44,398 bases of DNA from positions 1 to 44,398 of IMG/VR virus record IMGVR_UViG_3300001844_000102; one strand, written 5' to 3'. Of the stretch, positions 9,301 through 15,333 are shown piece by piece. The DNA comes from a virus. The translations under genes and the position numbers were made by a program. Each line of letters starts with the position of its first letter. The stretch's first letter is position 1. The notes beneath the pieces were generated by a model. That model searched no databases and was not told where the DNA came from. It was given only the letters and a program-made list of their open reading frames with translations.

Positions 9301-10638
9301 GAGCGGGTCATGGACGTGGCGCACACTCGGGCCACCCAAAGGCTTGAACAACAAGGGATCACCCCGAACCACCCGGACTGGGAACGTGAATTTGAAGAAT
9401 TGATGTATGGGCCTGAGGACATTTCAGCTCAAGCTCATGAAGAAGCGCTTCGTGGCCTCGCACTTGAACGTCTTAAGGCCGTGGAGCCAGGCAAGACGCT
9501 TCGCGCTTTTACGGTTGATGTGACCCCCAAGATGAAGGAGCGGATCACGACCGAAGGCCAGAAGCTGTTTGGGGCCGCCCCAGCAGTTGGCCTTGGAGCC
9601 ACCCAAGTGCAGCAACCGGTCCAAGAAGAGCCCAAGGAACAGGCCCCGGTCATACAGGATGAACCCCAGGGCTTCGAAAATGGTGGGCGAGTAGGGAAGG
9701 TCAAGGAAGCAGCCGAAGGCCTCCTACGGGTCCTCCACGGCAGTCCTACGCGTGTTCGCCTTGAGATGCTGAACAAGTTTGACATACCAGCCTCCAAGCT
9801 GCGGCGGTTTGAAGATACCTACAGCCCTGAAGACGTGGCCTTAATGCGCCAGTTCTTCAACAAATTTGGCCCTTTAGTCGACCTGAAGATGAATGGCGGA
9901 GGCAAAGTCGACCTTGCTCGTCGTGGCCTTTTGGGGCTCAGAAACAGGATACTGGCCCCGACAGAAAATCTTCCTGCGCGGATTCCAACGTCTCCACCAT
10001 CTCATATTGCTCCTGAAGTCAAGACACCGGATATTGCCTCTCCACTCATTCAAATGGCTCAAAAAGCTGCTGAGACACCAATATCTCGTAGAGATGTTTT
10101 GAAAAAAGCCGTGCAGGCTGCAGTTTCTCAAGCCACTAAAGGCGCAGTGCCCATGGCACTTAAGCAAGCTGTTCTTGAGGCCACTCCAATGAAAGTCTCT
10201 CCTGTAAAGGACGTTGAAAACGCAGTCAAGAATTTATACATAGACCAAATGTTTGAGAATTTTTATGATGATGCTGCACAACATGGTGAAAACTTGTTTG
10301 AGGCATACCAGGCGTTGTTGCCATTTATTTCTCGAAGTTTATCTACGTCCGAGAAAAAAGCAATTGAGAAAGCAGAGGATTTGTTTTATCAATATGGTGA
10401 AGGCGAGATGCCAGATAGAGTGTACGACAAGATCTCTAAAGGCGTAGATATTCTTCATAAAAAGATCTCCGAAGAAGGGGACAACATACCAATCAAAGAC
10501 ATTCTTTCTCCAGATATGTACAAGATGTCACTAGAAGACATGAAAGATTATGGCATCAACATTACGCCTAAAATGGTAGAACAACTCAAAAAGACTGAAT
10601 GGGCTCCTGATGTGTTCCATGATTTTGACAATAACTAA
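6316..10638 (+). CDS. Giant virion protein with polyvalent-type EIQSDWHQ domain (1440 aa)
   Basis: The start is the ATG at 6316, overlapping the preceding stop by 8 bases; the frame is open to 6205 but that part duplicates the previous gene. Visible modules: residues 1-250 of internal-virion type ending GGLIQKYEYGGKVGR; a region from about 400 to 1100 with NTLTHFRVSD, VDEIQSDWHQRARDARK (about 500) and WHELAVKEIMDMAAKEGYD (about 735), closing with VTPKMKERIT...GQKLF; a linker FENGGRVG with LHGSP; then a module (1184-1279) shared with the next gene, including SRRDVLKK at 1257-1264; then an AT-rich tail. From family knowledge, EIQSDWHQ domains occur in very large phage and plasmid polyvalent proteins, some thought to enter the host with the DNA. 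Their biochemical activity is not established to my knowledge. I infer an ejected multidomain protein. Confidence 0.7.
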   Translation: MSDLEKKYEKPSRVKEMRQLTKELEGSDKAAFGIYPSAGKRVKREGSDSAQKAISQAIAGFRSQWSGLDDEGKVGIGKGTPGIYYNTVAIPAIAGVIDEKYAPDFAVAADKKAGQIKEAIRKDMGIDEPKGALEHFAYAGGEMLGQLPVPGALMNKLLSGAKKMGMAGKVAAAPIEYLSPTIDPKAINYGIGTVFGGTLGTVLEPDHKALGGLIQKYEYGGKVGRFRSAVDKAIETLKQKKGTGEQILKQLESTPGVKQEELETRGIKQKLQASPKITQEELLKTAKRNKAPIPERTVLGAGVPEDYTPKIPEDYQKLLDKYGIEPVVNPEDTSMLGFHHVETGEIASGDVLKTLSPEELGIRVDRNGILLGPQEAEDFRNLHRAIDLAERQHQTDLDKYATKFQKFSQPGGENYREVLLHLPEANLQAKNVKKNELHELLGRDLSGITEEEAGRINSRINELINELTDQGKGFRSGHYDVPNTLTHFRVSDRKGPNGEKVLYVDEIQSDWHQRARDARKDYIKKRLEKEGPSIRNQAIEQLRSEIGTVVLNDDNVSRLKKIELRLAKERKAELEKEIPKNYGYRTQEDIYQLIKINDRIEQIKSNGLTLDEIRDYFQPGKIVKSYGGFDKVISFNVGEDSPAFQQAYNKALERAMSVGVDKDAAMQWATKRAQDETKYDWSVTVIEVDPETGNPVRGAKERTHWTSPATDIVKELSKERHQLSDKVPDAPFKDTWHELAVKEIMDMAAKEGYDRVAFSPGIEQVKRYEKIMRQVVDSIQYSPTEDGRLLVEGIKNGRPVFSGTVLDGIFTNGQAEGKTLSEVFGSSIAKQIEEGSSALQDLPGSSARPMPKMSADDLLATHGDEMTENQRSWLERFIKNWEDNVDSTPAGRGIEHEMSTIYETWLDTQKLGRDLPSVRGGSIKGDDLTIGGEGMKSFYDKRLPDYVRKYAGKEFDAKTDYLDIQMTEPQTKKPTERDIQRKMDEIDDADDDELMERVMDVAHTRATQRLEQQGITPNHPDWEREFEELMYGPEDISAQAHEEALRGLALERLKAVEPGKTLRAFTVDVTPKMKERITTEGQKLFGAAPAVGLGATQVQQPVQEEPKEQAPVIQDEPQGFENGGRVGKVKEAAEGLLRVLHGSPTRVRLEMLNKFDIPASKLRRFEDTYSPEDVALMRQFFNKFGPLVDLKMNGGGKVDLARRGLLGLRNRILAPTENLPARIPTSPPSHIAPEVKTPDIASPLIQMAQKAAETPISRRDVLKKAVQAAVSQATKGAVPMALKQAVLEATPMKVSPVKDVENAVKNLYIDQMFENFYDDAAQHGENLFEAYQALLPFISRSLSTSEKKAIEKAEDLFYQYGEGEMPDRVYDKISKGVDILHKKISEEGDNIPIKDILSPDMYKMSLEDMKDYGINITPKMVEQLKKTEWAPDVFHDFDNN
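9865..10152 (+). repeat. Duplicated module, copy 1
   Basis: Encodes FGPLVDLKMNGGGKVDLARR through SRRDVLKKAVQAAVSQATKG. It is homologous to 10687-10992 in the following gene. Over the first 70 bases the DNA is almost identical (the AAGATGAATG(G/A)CGGAGG block), so this is a recent nucleotide-level duplication rather than distant protein homology. It marks the boundary at which the two proteins become different. Confidence 0.9.
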
Positions 10639-10668
10639 CGCGGACGGTCTTGCCCAGATGAGGAGAGC

Positions 10669-11751
10669 ATGATGATGAGCACGAACTTCGGCCCCTTGGT
10701 CGGCCTGAAGATGAATGACGGAGGCAAAGTCGACCTTGCTCGTCGCGGTCTGTTAGGACTTAAAAACACAATATTAGGACTTAAAAACACAATAGTCTCT
10801 CAGACTGAAAATCTGCCGACCGTAGTGCCAACCTCCCCTCTTGCTCAGGTGGCTCCAAAACCAGCCCCTGATGTAGTTGCCCCTCTTGCCCAGTTTGTTC
10901 AGAAAGCGGCTGAGACCCCGATGTCTCGCCGCGAGTTTTTGAAGAAGGCTGGGAATGCGGCCCTGAGCCAGGCAGCCAAGGGAATTTTGCCGGCGGCTGC
11001 CAAAGAGGTGGTTGGTGAGGCCATCAAGTCCGCTGCTCCTGCAATCGACGAAGCCGCCGCTGCCAACAAGATCGCGGACTACGTAGCGAAGGTCTGGGGA
11101 AGTTCAAAAGCAGCTCAAAAAGCCTTCAAGCAAGCGCACGGAAAAGACTTTGCGGAGTACTACAACACGAGCGACCTGAGTGAAATTCCGCATTCTCAAC
11201 TCTGGGCTGATGTCGAAGCTGGCAATCCGGAAAACTTATTGAATGTCACGAAGGCCATTGGTCTTGATTTAGAGACAGTCGCCAAAAGAACGGGGCTGCC
11301 GCTCGAAGCCGTCAAGAAGATTGCGGGCAAAGACGGAAGTCTTTTAGACGAAATTACAGGAAACTCAAGCAAGAGGGCATGGCTTGAGCAGATCTTGGAA
11401 GACGGTCGCCCAAAAGAAGCCAGGAGAGAGACTTCGTACCTAGACCTGTTCGATGATGAGTTCATGGACGAAACAGCCAAAAATGCCTTGAAGGAACTCG
11501 GACACAATGCGGATGAAATGGACCTGGTGGACTATGCAGACCAGGCAATCCAAAAACGATGGAGAGAGATTGAGCGTGGAGAAAGGGACCCGGCGCAAGT
11601 AACCCCGCTGCAGCGCGGTATTGCAAACAAGATTGTCGACAACGATACGTTGGACAGCGTCTGGGAGCAGGCGACAGACATGGGGGGTGACAGCCACATC
11701 CAGGGCATCTTTGAGTACCTTGAGAAGCACGGATGGACCCCTCCGCGATGA
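10669..11751 (+). CDS. Paralogous virion-associated protein with internal SRREFLK motif
   Basis: 360 residues. Three consecutive ATG codons (10669, 10672, 10675) follow AGGAG at 10661, so the exact start is uncertain by two codons; 10672 or 10675 has better spacing. Residues 7-108 duplicate a module of the preceding protein (GGKVDLARRGLLGL, QKAAETPMSRREFLKKAG). Residues 86-92 give a perfect twin-arginine consensus SRREFLK followed by an Ala-rich stretch, but it is internal. The remaining 250 residues are acidic and helical, unlike the preceding protein's tail; they include a helical segment at about 190-225 (LNVTKAIGLDLETVAKRTGLP) that could be a helix-turn-helix-like fold. No family was recognised. 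It is the last gene of the late region before regulatory element A. I infer a virion or ejected protein sharing a constant module with its neighbour. Confidence 0.65.
   Translation: MMMSTNFGPLVGLKMNDGGKVDLARRGLLGLKNTILGLKNTIVSQTENLPTVVPTSPLAQVAPKPAPDVVAPLAQFVQKAAETPMSRREFLKKAGNAALSQAAKGILPAAAKEVVGEAIKSAAPAIDEAAAANKIADYVAKVWGSSKAAQKAFKQAHGKDFAEYYNTSDLSEIPHSQLWADVEAGNPENLLNVTKAIGLDLETVAKRTGLPLEAVKKIAGKDGSLLDEITGNSSKRAWLEQILEDGRPKEARRETSYLDLFDDEFMDETAKNALKELGHNADEMDLVDYADQAIQKRWREIERGERDPAQVTPLQRGIANKIVDNDTLDSVWEQATDMGGDSHIQGIFEYLEKHGWTPPR
10687..10992 (+). repeat. Duplicated module, copy 2
   Basis: Counterpart of 9865-10152. It encodes FGPLVGLKMNDGGKVDLARR through SRREFLKKAGNAALSQAAKG. It differs mainly by an extra 21-bp tandem duplication at 10753-10794. 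Confidence 0.9.
10753..10794 (+). repeat. Perfect 21-bp tandem duplication
   Basis: Two identical 21-bp units (10753-10773 and 10774-10794) encode LGLKNTI twice. Absent from the homologous position of copy 1, where the protein reads LGLRNRILAP, so the duplication arose after the module was copied. Confidence 0.95.
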
Positions 11752-11764
11752 ATAAGCAAAAACG

Positions 11765-11911
11765 CTATAGATCAGTTTTTAGACGAAAAAAGAGTGTATC
11801 AGTACAACCCATTTTGGTCTCGCGTGATCTAGAGAACGAGCGAACGATAGCTCCTACAGTTCTTTTTTGTACAAGTACACTCTTTTATGGCTCTAAAATC
11901 ACTCTATAGGG
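11765..11911 (+). promoter_or_regulatory. Composite regulatory element A (upstream of early operon)
   Basis: In a 310-base gap without genes, the order is CTATAGAT (11765-11772), a perfect dyad TGTA-N4-TACA (11795-11806), a central ATCTAGA with ACGAGCGAACGATA, a second dyad TGTA-N4-TACA (11868-11879), and CTATAGGG (11904-11911). The two dyads sit in extended inverted repeats of the form GAGTGTA-N4-TACAA. The same arrangement with gaps of 22, 60-61 and 24 bases occurs as element B at 27879-28024. The dyads look like operators. CTATAGGG with upstream GGCTCTAAAA resembles the core of T7-type RNA polymerase promoters. Function is inferred. Confidence 0.75.
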
Positions 11912-11967
11912 TTTTTGGGCCCCCAGGAGGCTGGTAAAAGTCCCTGCCTAAAATTATTTGCAAAAAA

Positions 11968-11998
11968 CTGCGCAGCTCGCGGTTTTACGCGCTAGAAT
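11968..11998 (+). promoter_or_regulatory. Sigma70-like promoter of early operon
   Basis: CTGCGC (11968-11973), 19-base spacer, TAGAAT (11993-11998), preceded by an A-rich ATTTGCAAAAAA stretch. The region from about 11935 to 12052, including the downstream CCATGCACAGCAAT leader and GAAAGAAGAAAGG ribosome-binding site, is matched by 25664-25770. That conservation supports a functional host-type promoter and leader. The predicted transcript would begin near the leader ATGCAC. Confidence 0.6.
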
Positions 11999-12061
11999 AG
12001 CATCCATGCACAGCAATCCCGCTGGCACAAACAAACAGAAAGAAGAAAGGTAATATATATC

Positions 12062-13048
12062 ATGGCTCATGAAGTTGAAACGATGGCTTATGCCAATGAG
12101 ACCCCTTGGCACGGCCTTGGTACCCCTGTCGCTGACAACTTGACGCCCGCACAGATGCTGAATGCAGCTGGACTTAACTGGCAAGTCAAGAAGAAAGCCT
12201 TGGTCGTAGACGAACTCGACCACGTGTTGAACAGCCACTACGCATTGGTGCGCGACACAGACAACAAGATTCTTGGCGTCTGCGGCAGCGACTACACGCC
12301 CACCCAAAACCACGACGTCTTTGAGTTCTTTAGCAAGTTCTGCAAAGCCGGCGACATGAAGATGGAGACTGCCGGTTCTCTTCACGGCGGCAAGCGCGTT
12401 TGGGGCCTTGCCAAGATCAATGGCGGCTTCATGTTGGGCGGCAAAGACGAAGTTCAGGGCTACATCTTGCTTGACAACCCGCACATCTGGGGCCGCAGCC
12501 TGCAGATCATGTTCACGCCAATCCGCGTGGTCTGCAATAACACGCTGACGGCCGCACTTCGCGATAATAAAAACAAAGAGAACACATTTCGCATGTCACA
12601 CGATCGCGCGTTCGACGACGAGATCAAGCAGACAGCAGCTGAAAAAGTTGGCCTTGCAATGAAGTCACTTGACATCTTCAAGAAGCAGGCAGAGTTCTTG
12701 TCTAAGAAGCGTGCCAAAGACCAGCAAGTCATGGAGTTCTTCGCAAAGCTTGTCAACCCAGAACAGTATGCTGCTGCCCTTGATGCTTCTGAAGATGGCA
12801 GCGTCAATCGTTCAGACCTTGGCCGCACGGTCAACCGCCTGATCGACATCGTGCACACCCAGCCAGGCGCTGATCTGAAGACTTCAGCCGGAACCTGGTG
12901 GGGCGCATTCAACGCCGTGACGTACTACTATGACCACGTCGCTGGAACTGACCAAGACAAGCGTCTGACAAGCGCGTGGTTTGGCTCGGCAGCCACCCGC
13001 AAACGCCAAGCACTTGACCTAGCCGTCAAGTTTGCTGAAGCCGCCTAA
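12062..13048 (+). CDS. DUF932-family protein (phage/plasmid-like)
   Basis: 328 residues, ATG at 12062 preceded by GAAAGAAGAAAGG and an AT-rich spacer. N-terminal signature ETPWHGLG followed by LTPAQMLNAAGLNW, a central beta-rich region with GGKRVWGLAKI, and the PIRVVCNNTLTAAL segment, are typical of DUF932 / phage-plasmid-like proteins (family knowledge; usual length 280-380). The molecular function of this family is not settled; members often lie near replication or recombination genes. Here it is the first gene of the long rightward early operon, directly behind element A and a sigma70-like promoter, so early high-level expression is likely. A stable UUCG hairpin follows the stop. Confidence 0.9.
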   Translation: MAHEVETMAYANETPWHGLGTPVADNLTPAQMLNAAGLNWQVKKKALVVDELDHVLNSHYALVRDTDNKILGVCGSDYTPTQNHDVFEFFSKFCKAGDMKMETAGSLHGGKRVWGLAKINGGFMLGGKDEVQGYILLDNPHIWGRSLQIMFTPIRVVCNNTLTAALRDNKNKENTFRMSHDRAFDDEIKQTAAEKVGLAMKSLDIFKKQAEFLSKKRAKDQQVMEFFAKLVNPEQYAAALDASEDGSVNRSDLGRTVNRLIDIVHTQPGADLKTSAGTWWGAFNAVTYYYDHVAGTDQDKRLTSAWFGSAATRKRQALDLAVKFAEAA

Positions 13049-13053
13049 ACCCT

Positions 13054-13069
13054 GGGGGCTTCGGCCCCC
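13054..13069 (+). terminator. UUCG-capped hairpin after first early gene
   Basis: GGGGGC-TTCG-GCCCCC forms a six-pair GC stem with a stable TTCG loop three bases after the DUF932 stop codon. No T-run follows, so it is more likely an RNA-stability or attenuating hairpin than a full intrinsic terminator. Confidence 0.6.
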
Positions 13070-13094
13070 TGCCTTCCCACTCTAGGAGAAAATT

Positions 13095-13949
13095 ATGGCC
13101 AACGCCAGAGGAAAAACCATTGACAATACCCACCTGAGCATCGACCAGGCTGAGGAACGCGGCTTCATTCACCGCGACTACATCGCCCACTGCCTTCGCT
13201 GGACCCACGTGGCCAAGTGGATGGGCCAACCCAAGAATCGCAAGGACTGCAATTTGCTGGACATCGGCTGCGGTCGTGACGTGCCACTGGCCAAGATGCT
13301 GATGACGAGCCGCATGGCTTCTGACGGCTTGACCTACATCGGCATTGACTATAACAAGCTCGAGATGCCCAAGGCCTTCGAGAATACCAAGTTCAAGCCC
13401 ACCCTGATTGGCAACGTCGCTTTCCCTGACTGCGAACTGCCCATCGAGAAGTTTGACGTCATCACCTGCTTTGAGGTCCTTGAGCACGTCGAGCCTCTGC
13501 ATGCCTACAAGATGCTGGAAGGCATCAAGGCGCGCCTGGCAGATGACGGCGTGGCGTTCCTCAGCACACCAGTCTATGACCCCAAGGTCGGAGCCGCTGA
13601 CAACCACGTCAACGAGATGACCTACGCCACCATGCAATTGATGCTGCACAAGGTCGGTTTGGAAGTAGAGGCGCACTATGGCACGTTTGCCAGCATCAAA
13701 GACTACAAGGAAATGATTGAAAAAGATGACCTCGATGCAGTGTTCAGCCGCCTGCGTGATTACTACGACAGCAACTACCTGGCAACTATCTTTGCCCCGC
13801 TCTATCCCCACCGCTCACGCAACGTGCTTTGGCGAGTCAAACTGCCGAAAACAACGGAGATGTTCACACCCCCTAAGTTTGCAGAACTTGCTCAACCACT
13901 CTCAAGCAGCGACGCCTGGCAGCCTCTGTTTGACTACCTTGGAGAGTGA
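13095..13949 (+). CDS. Class I SAM-dependent methyltransferase
   Basis: 284 residues, ATG at 13095 behind TAGGAG. Motif I is LLDIGCGRDVPLAKML (about 53-68), motif II acidic residue in YIGIDYNK, and the motif IV region is FDVITCFEVLEHVEP, followed by GVAFLSTPVYDP. This is the Rossmann methyltransferase layout that binds S-adenosylmethionine. No DPPY or PC motif typical of adenine or cytosine-5 DNA methyltransferases is present, so the substrate is unclear. The C-terminus (NVLWRVKLPK) looks domain-complete. It is translationally close to the pyrophosphohydrolase and precedes the nucleotide-metabolism cassette; it might act on a modified base or a metabolite, which is speculation. Confidence 0.85.
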   Translation: MANARGKTIDNTHLSIDQAEERGFIHRDYIAHCLRWTHVAKWMGQPKNRKDCNLLDIGCGRDVPLAKMLMTSRMASDGLTYIGIDYNKLEMPKAFENTKFKPTLIGNVAFPDCELPIEKFDVITCFEVLEHVEPLHAYKMLEGIKARLADDGVAFLSTPVYDPKVGAADNHVNEMTYATMQLMLHKVGLEVEAHYGTFASIKDYKEMIEKDDLDAVFSRLRDYYDSNYLATIFAPLYPHRSRNVLWRVKLPKTTEMFTPPKFAELAQPLSSSDAWQPLFDYLGE

Positions 13950-13951
13950 GC

Positions 13952-14341
13952 ATGGACTTGTTCAACATGGTGGCAGCGTTTCACGAGAAGTTTGGACTGG
14001 AGCCCACTGATCGACCAGACTTTCCGTTTGAGGAGATCTGGAAACTCAAGAACCGGCACCTGCAAGAAGAGCTGGACGAGATCAGGGCTGCTGCCATCAA
14101 CGGTGACCTTGAGGAGTATTTTGACGGCCTGATCGATCTGGTGTACGTAGCGCTTGGCGCTGCTTACCTGGCCGGCCTGCCGTTCAATGAAGGCTTCAGG
14201 CGAGTCCACGAAGCCAACATGAAAAAAATGCGCGCTTTGAGGACAGAAGATAGCAAACGCGGGTCCACCTATGATATAGTGAAACCTCCAGGATTCGTGG
14301 CTCCAACGCTCACGGACCTGATCAGAAAGGAGAAAGAATGA
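13952..14341 (+). CDS. MazG-like / all-alpha NTP pyrophosphohydrolase
   Basis: 129 residues. I prefer ATG 13952 because GGAG (13941-13944) lies 7 bases upstream; the GTG at 13946 is too close to it. EELDEI (ExxE) and DGLIDLVYVALG (DxxxD) are the paired metal-binding helices of the MazG/PRA-PH/dCTPase superfamily, which hydrolyses NTPs or dNTPs to the monophosphate plus pyrophosphate. The N-terminus (MVAAFHEKFGLEPTDRP) matches phage PRA-PH-like members. Its stop overlaps the kinase start. Next to a dNMP kinase and a probable dCMP hydroxymethylase, a dCTPase role like T4 gp56 is plausible but inferred; the family alone does not fix the substrate. Confidence 0.85.
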   Translation: MDLFNMVAAFHEKFGLEPTDRPDFPFEEIWKLKNRHLQEELDEIRAAAINGDLEEYFDGLIDLVYVALGAAYLAGLPFNEGFRRVHEANMKKMRALRTEDSKRGSTYDIVKPPGFVAPTLTDLIRKEKE

Positions 14342-15333
14342 AAGGCCTCATAGTCATTGATGGTTGTGATGGTACAGGCAAGACCACTCTTGCCGAGGCT
14401 CTTTGCAAGCGCTTCAATGGTATCTACATGCACAACACGTACCGCTGGCCCCAGAAGATGCCGCTGTATCACACGGCAGCTCTCCATCGTGCATTGAAGC
14501 TGTCGCGTGAAAGGCTTGTTGTCATCGATCGCTTGTGGATGAGTGAAGCCATCTACGCAGACGTCTATCGTGGTGGCAGCCCCTGGCCTCACATGGGCCG
14601 GATCATGGATCGCATCGTGCGCAGGTTCTGTGGCTTGTATATCATCACCCAATCGCCAAAGGGTCATCGTGAGCGCTTTGAGGAATTGAAGTCAGAGCGC
14701 AAGGAAATGTACGAAGACGTCGATCAAGTGCGGATTCGCTTTGACATGCTCTTTGAAGGCGGCTTTGCTGTTCATGATCGTGACTACGCCCAGCAGCTGT
14801 CTGTGCATGGCATGCGTCATCGCAATGATGTCTTGCCTTATCGCTACGACGTTGAAGGTCAAGACCTTGATATCTTCTGCAACATGGCTGCATCGGTGAT
14901 CGAGCATCGTCAGATGCGCCAGTTGCCTGAGGCTTTGCGCCTTGAGCATCAGAACTTTGCAGGCTACCTTGGCGAAGCAAATATCATCTTCGTTGGCGAC
15001 CAAACCAACAGCAAGTTTCGTGCACTCAACTGGCCATGGTATGACTTTGGCAACAGCAGCGAGTTCTTTGCAGATTGCCTCCATGAGATTTTGTTCGATG
15101 AGCAGCAGGCCGTGTACATCGATGCCAACAGTCCTAGTGGTGGCCTGCACATCAACGACTGCTTGCGCATGCTGCCATTCTCGAAGGTCATCGCGCTTGG
15201 CGAATCAGCAAGCAAGACCTTGAGCTACTACTGCCTTGTCAAGCACCAGACCATCATGCACCCGTCATTTGCAAAACGCTTCAACAAGCGCACTGAGTTC
15301 ATGCGTGAACTCAAGGAGATCATCAATGGTTAA
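14338..15333 (+). CDS. dNMP (thymidylate)-kinase-like protein fused to uracil-glycosylase-like domain
   Basis: 331 residues, ATG overlapping the previous stop (ATGA), with AAAGGAG upstream. Walker A is GCDGTGKTT (9-17); VVIDRLWMSEAIYADVYRGG supplies the DR(W/Y) motif of thymidylate-kinase-type enzymes, which phosphorylate (d)NMPs using ATP. The kinase-like part ends near residue 190. Residues about 210-331 (IIFVGDQTN, a WPWYDF segment, VYIDANSPSGG, FSKVIALGESASK, IMHPSF) resemble the uracil-DNA-glycosylase superfamily layout: an FVGexxN-type start, an LG-x-x-A strand and a closing HPS. That assignment is family-pattern inference. In this operon the kinase could serve hydroxymethyl-dCMP or dTMP. 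Phage dNMP kinases are often shorter, so the extension is noteworthy. Confidence 0.8.
   Translation: MKGLIVIDGCDGTGKTTLAEALCKRFNGIYMHNTYRWPQKMPLYHTAALHRALKLSRERLVVIDRLWMSEAIYADVYRGGSPWPHMGRIMDRIVRRFCGLYIITQSPKGHRERFEELKSERKEMYEDVDQVRIRFDMLFEGGFAVHDRDYAQQLSVHGMRHRNDVLPYRYDVEGQDLDIFCNMAASVIEHRQMRQLPEALRLEHQNFAGYLGEANIIFVGDQTNSKFRALNWPWYDFGNSSEFFADCLHEILFDEQQAVYIDANSPSGGLHINDCLRMLPFSKVIALGESASKTLSYYCLVKHQTIMHPSFAKRFNKRTEFMRELKEIING

Noticed and set aside
10669-11751. Tat-exported periplasmic protein
   Set aside because: The SRREFLK motif is at residue 86, not at the N-terminus, and the following segment is only weakly hydrophobic.
13026-13811. Leftward frame of 261 codons opposite the methyltransferase
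   Set aside because: Antisense to a gene with clear methyltransferase motifs; Val/His-rich shadow composition.
15236-15325. Upstream extension of the ThyA-family gene
   Set aside because: The extra 30 codons overlap the kinase gene and read as its shadow; ATG 15326 has AAGGAG and matches the family N-terminus.
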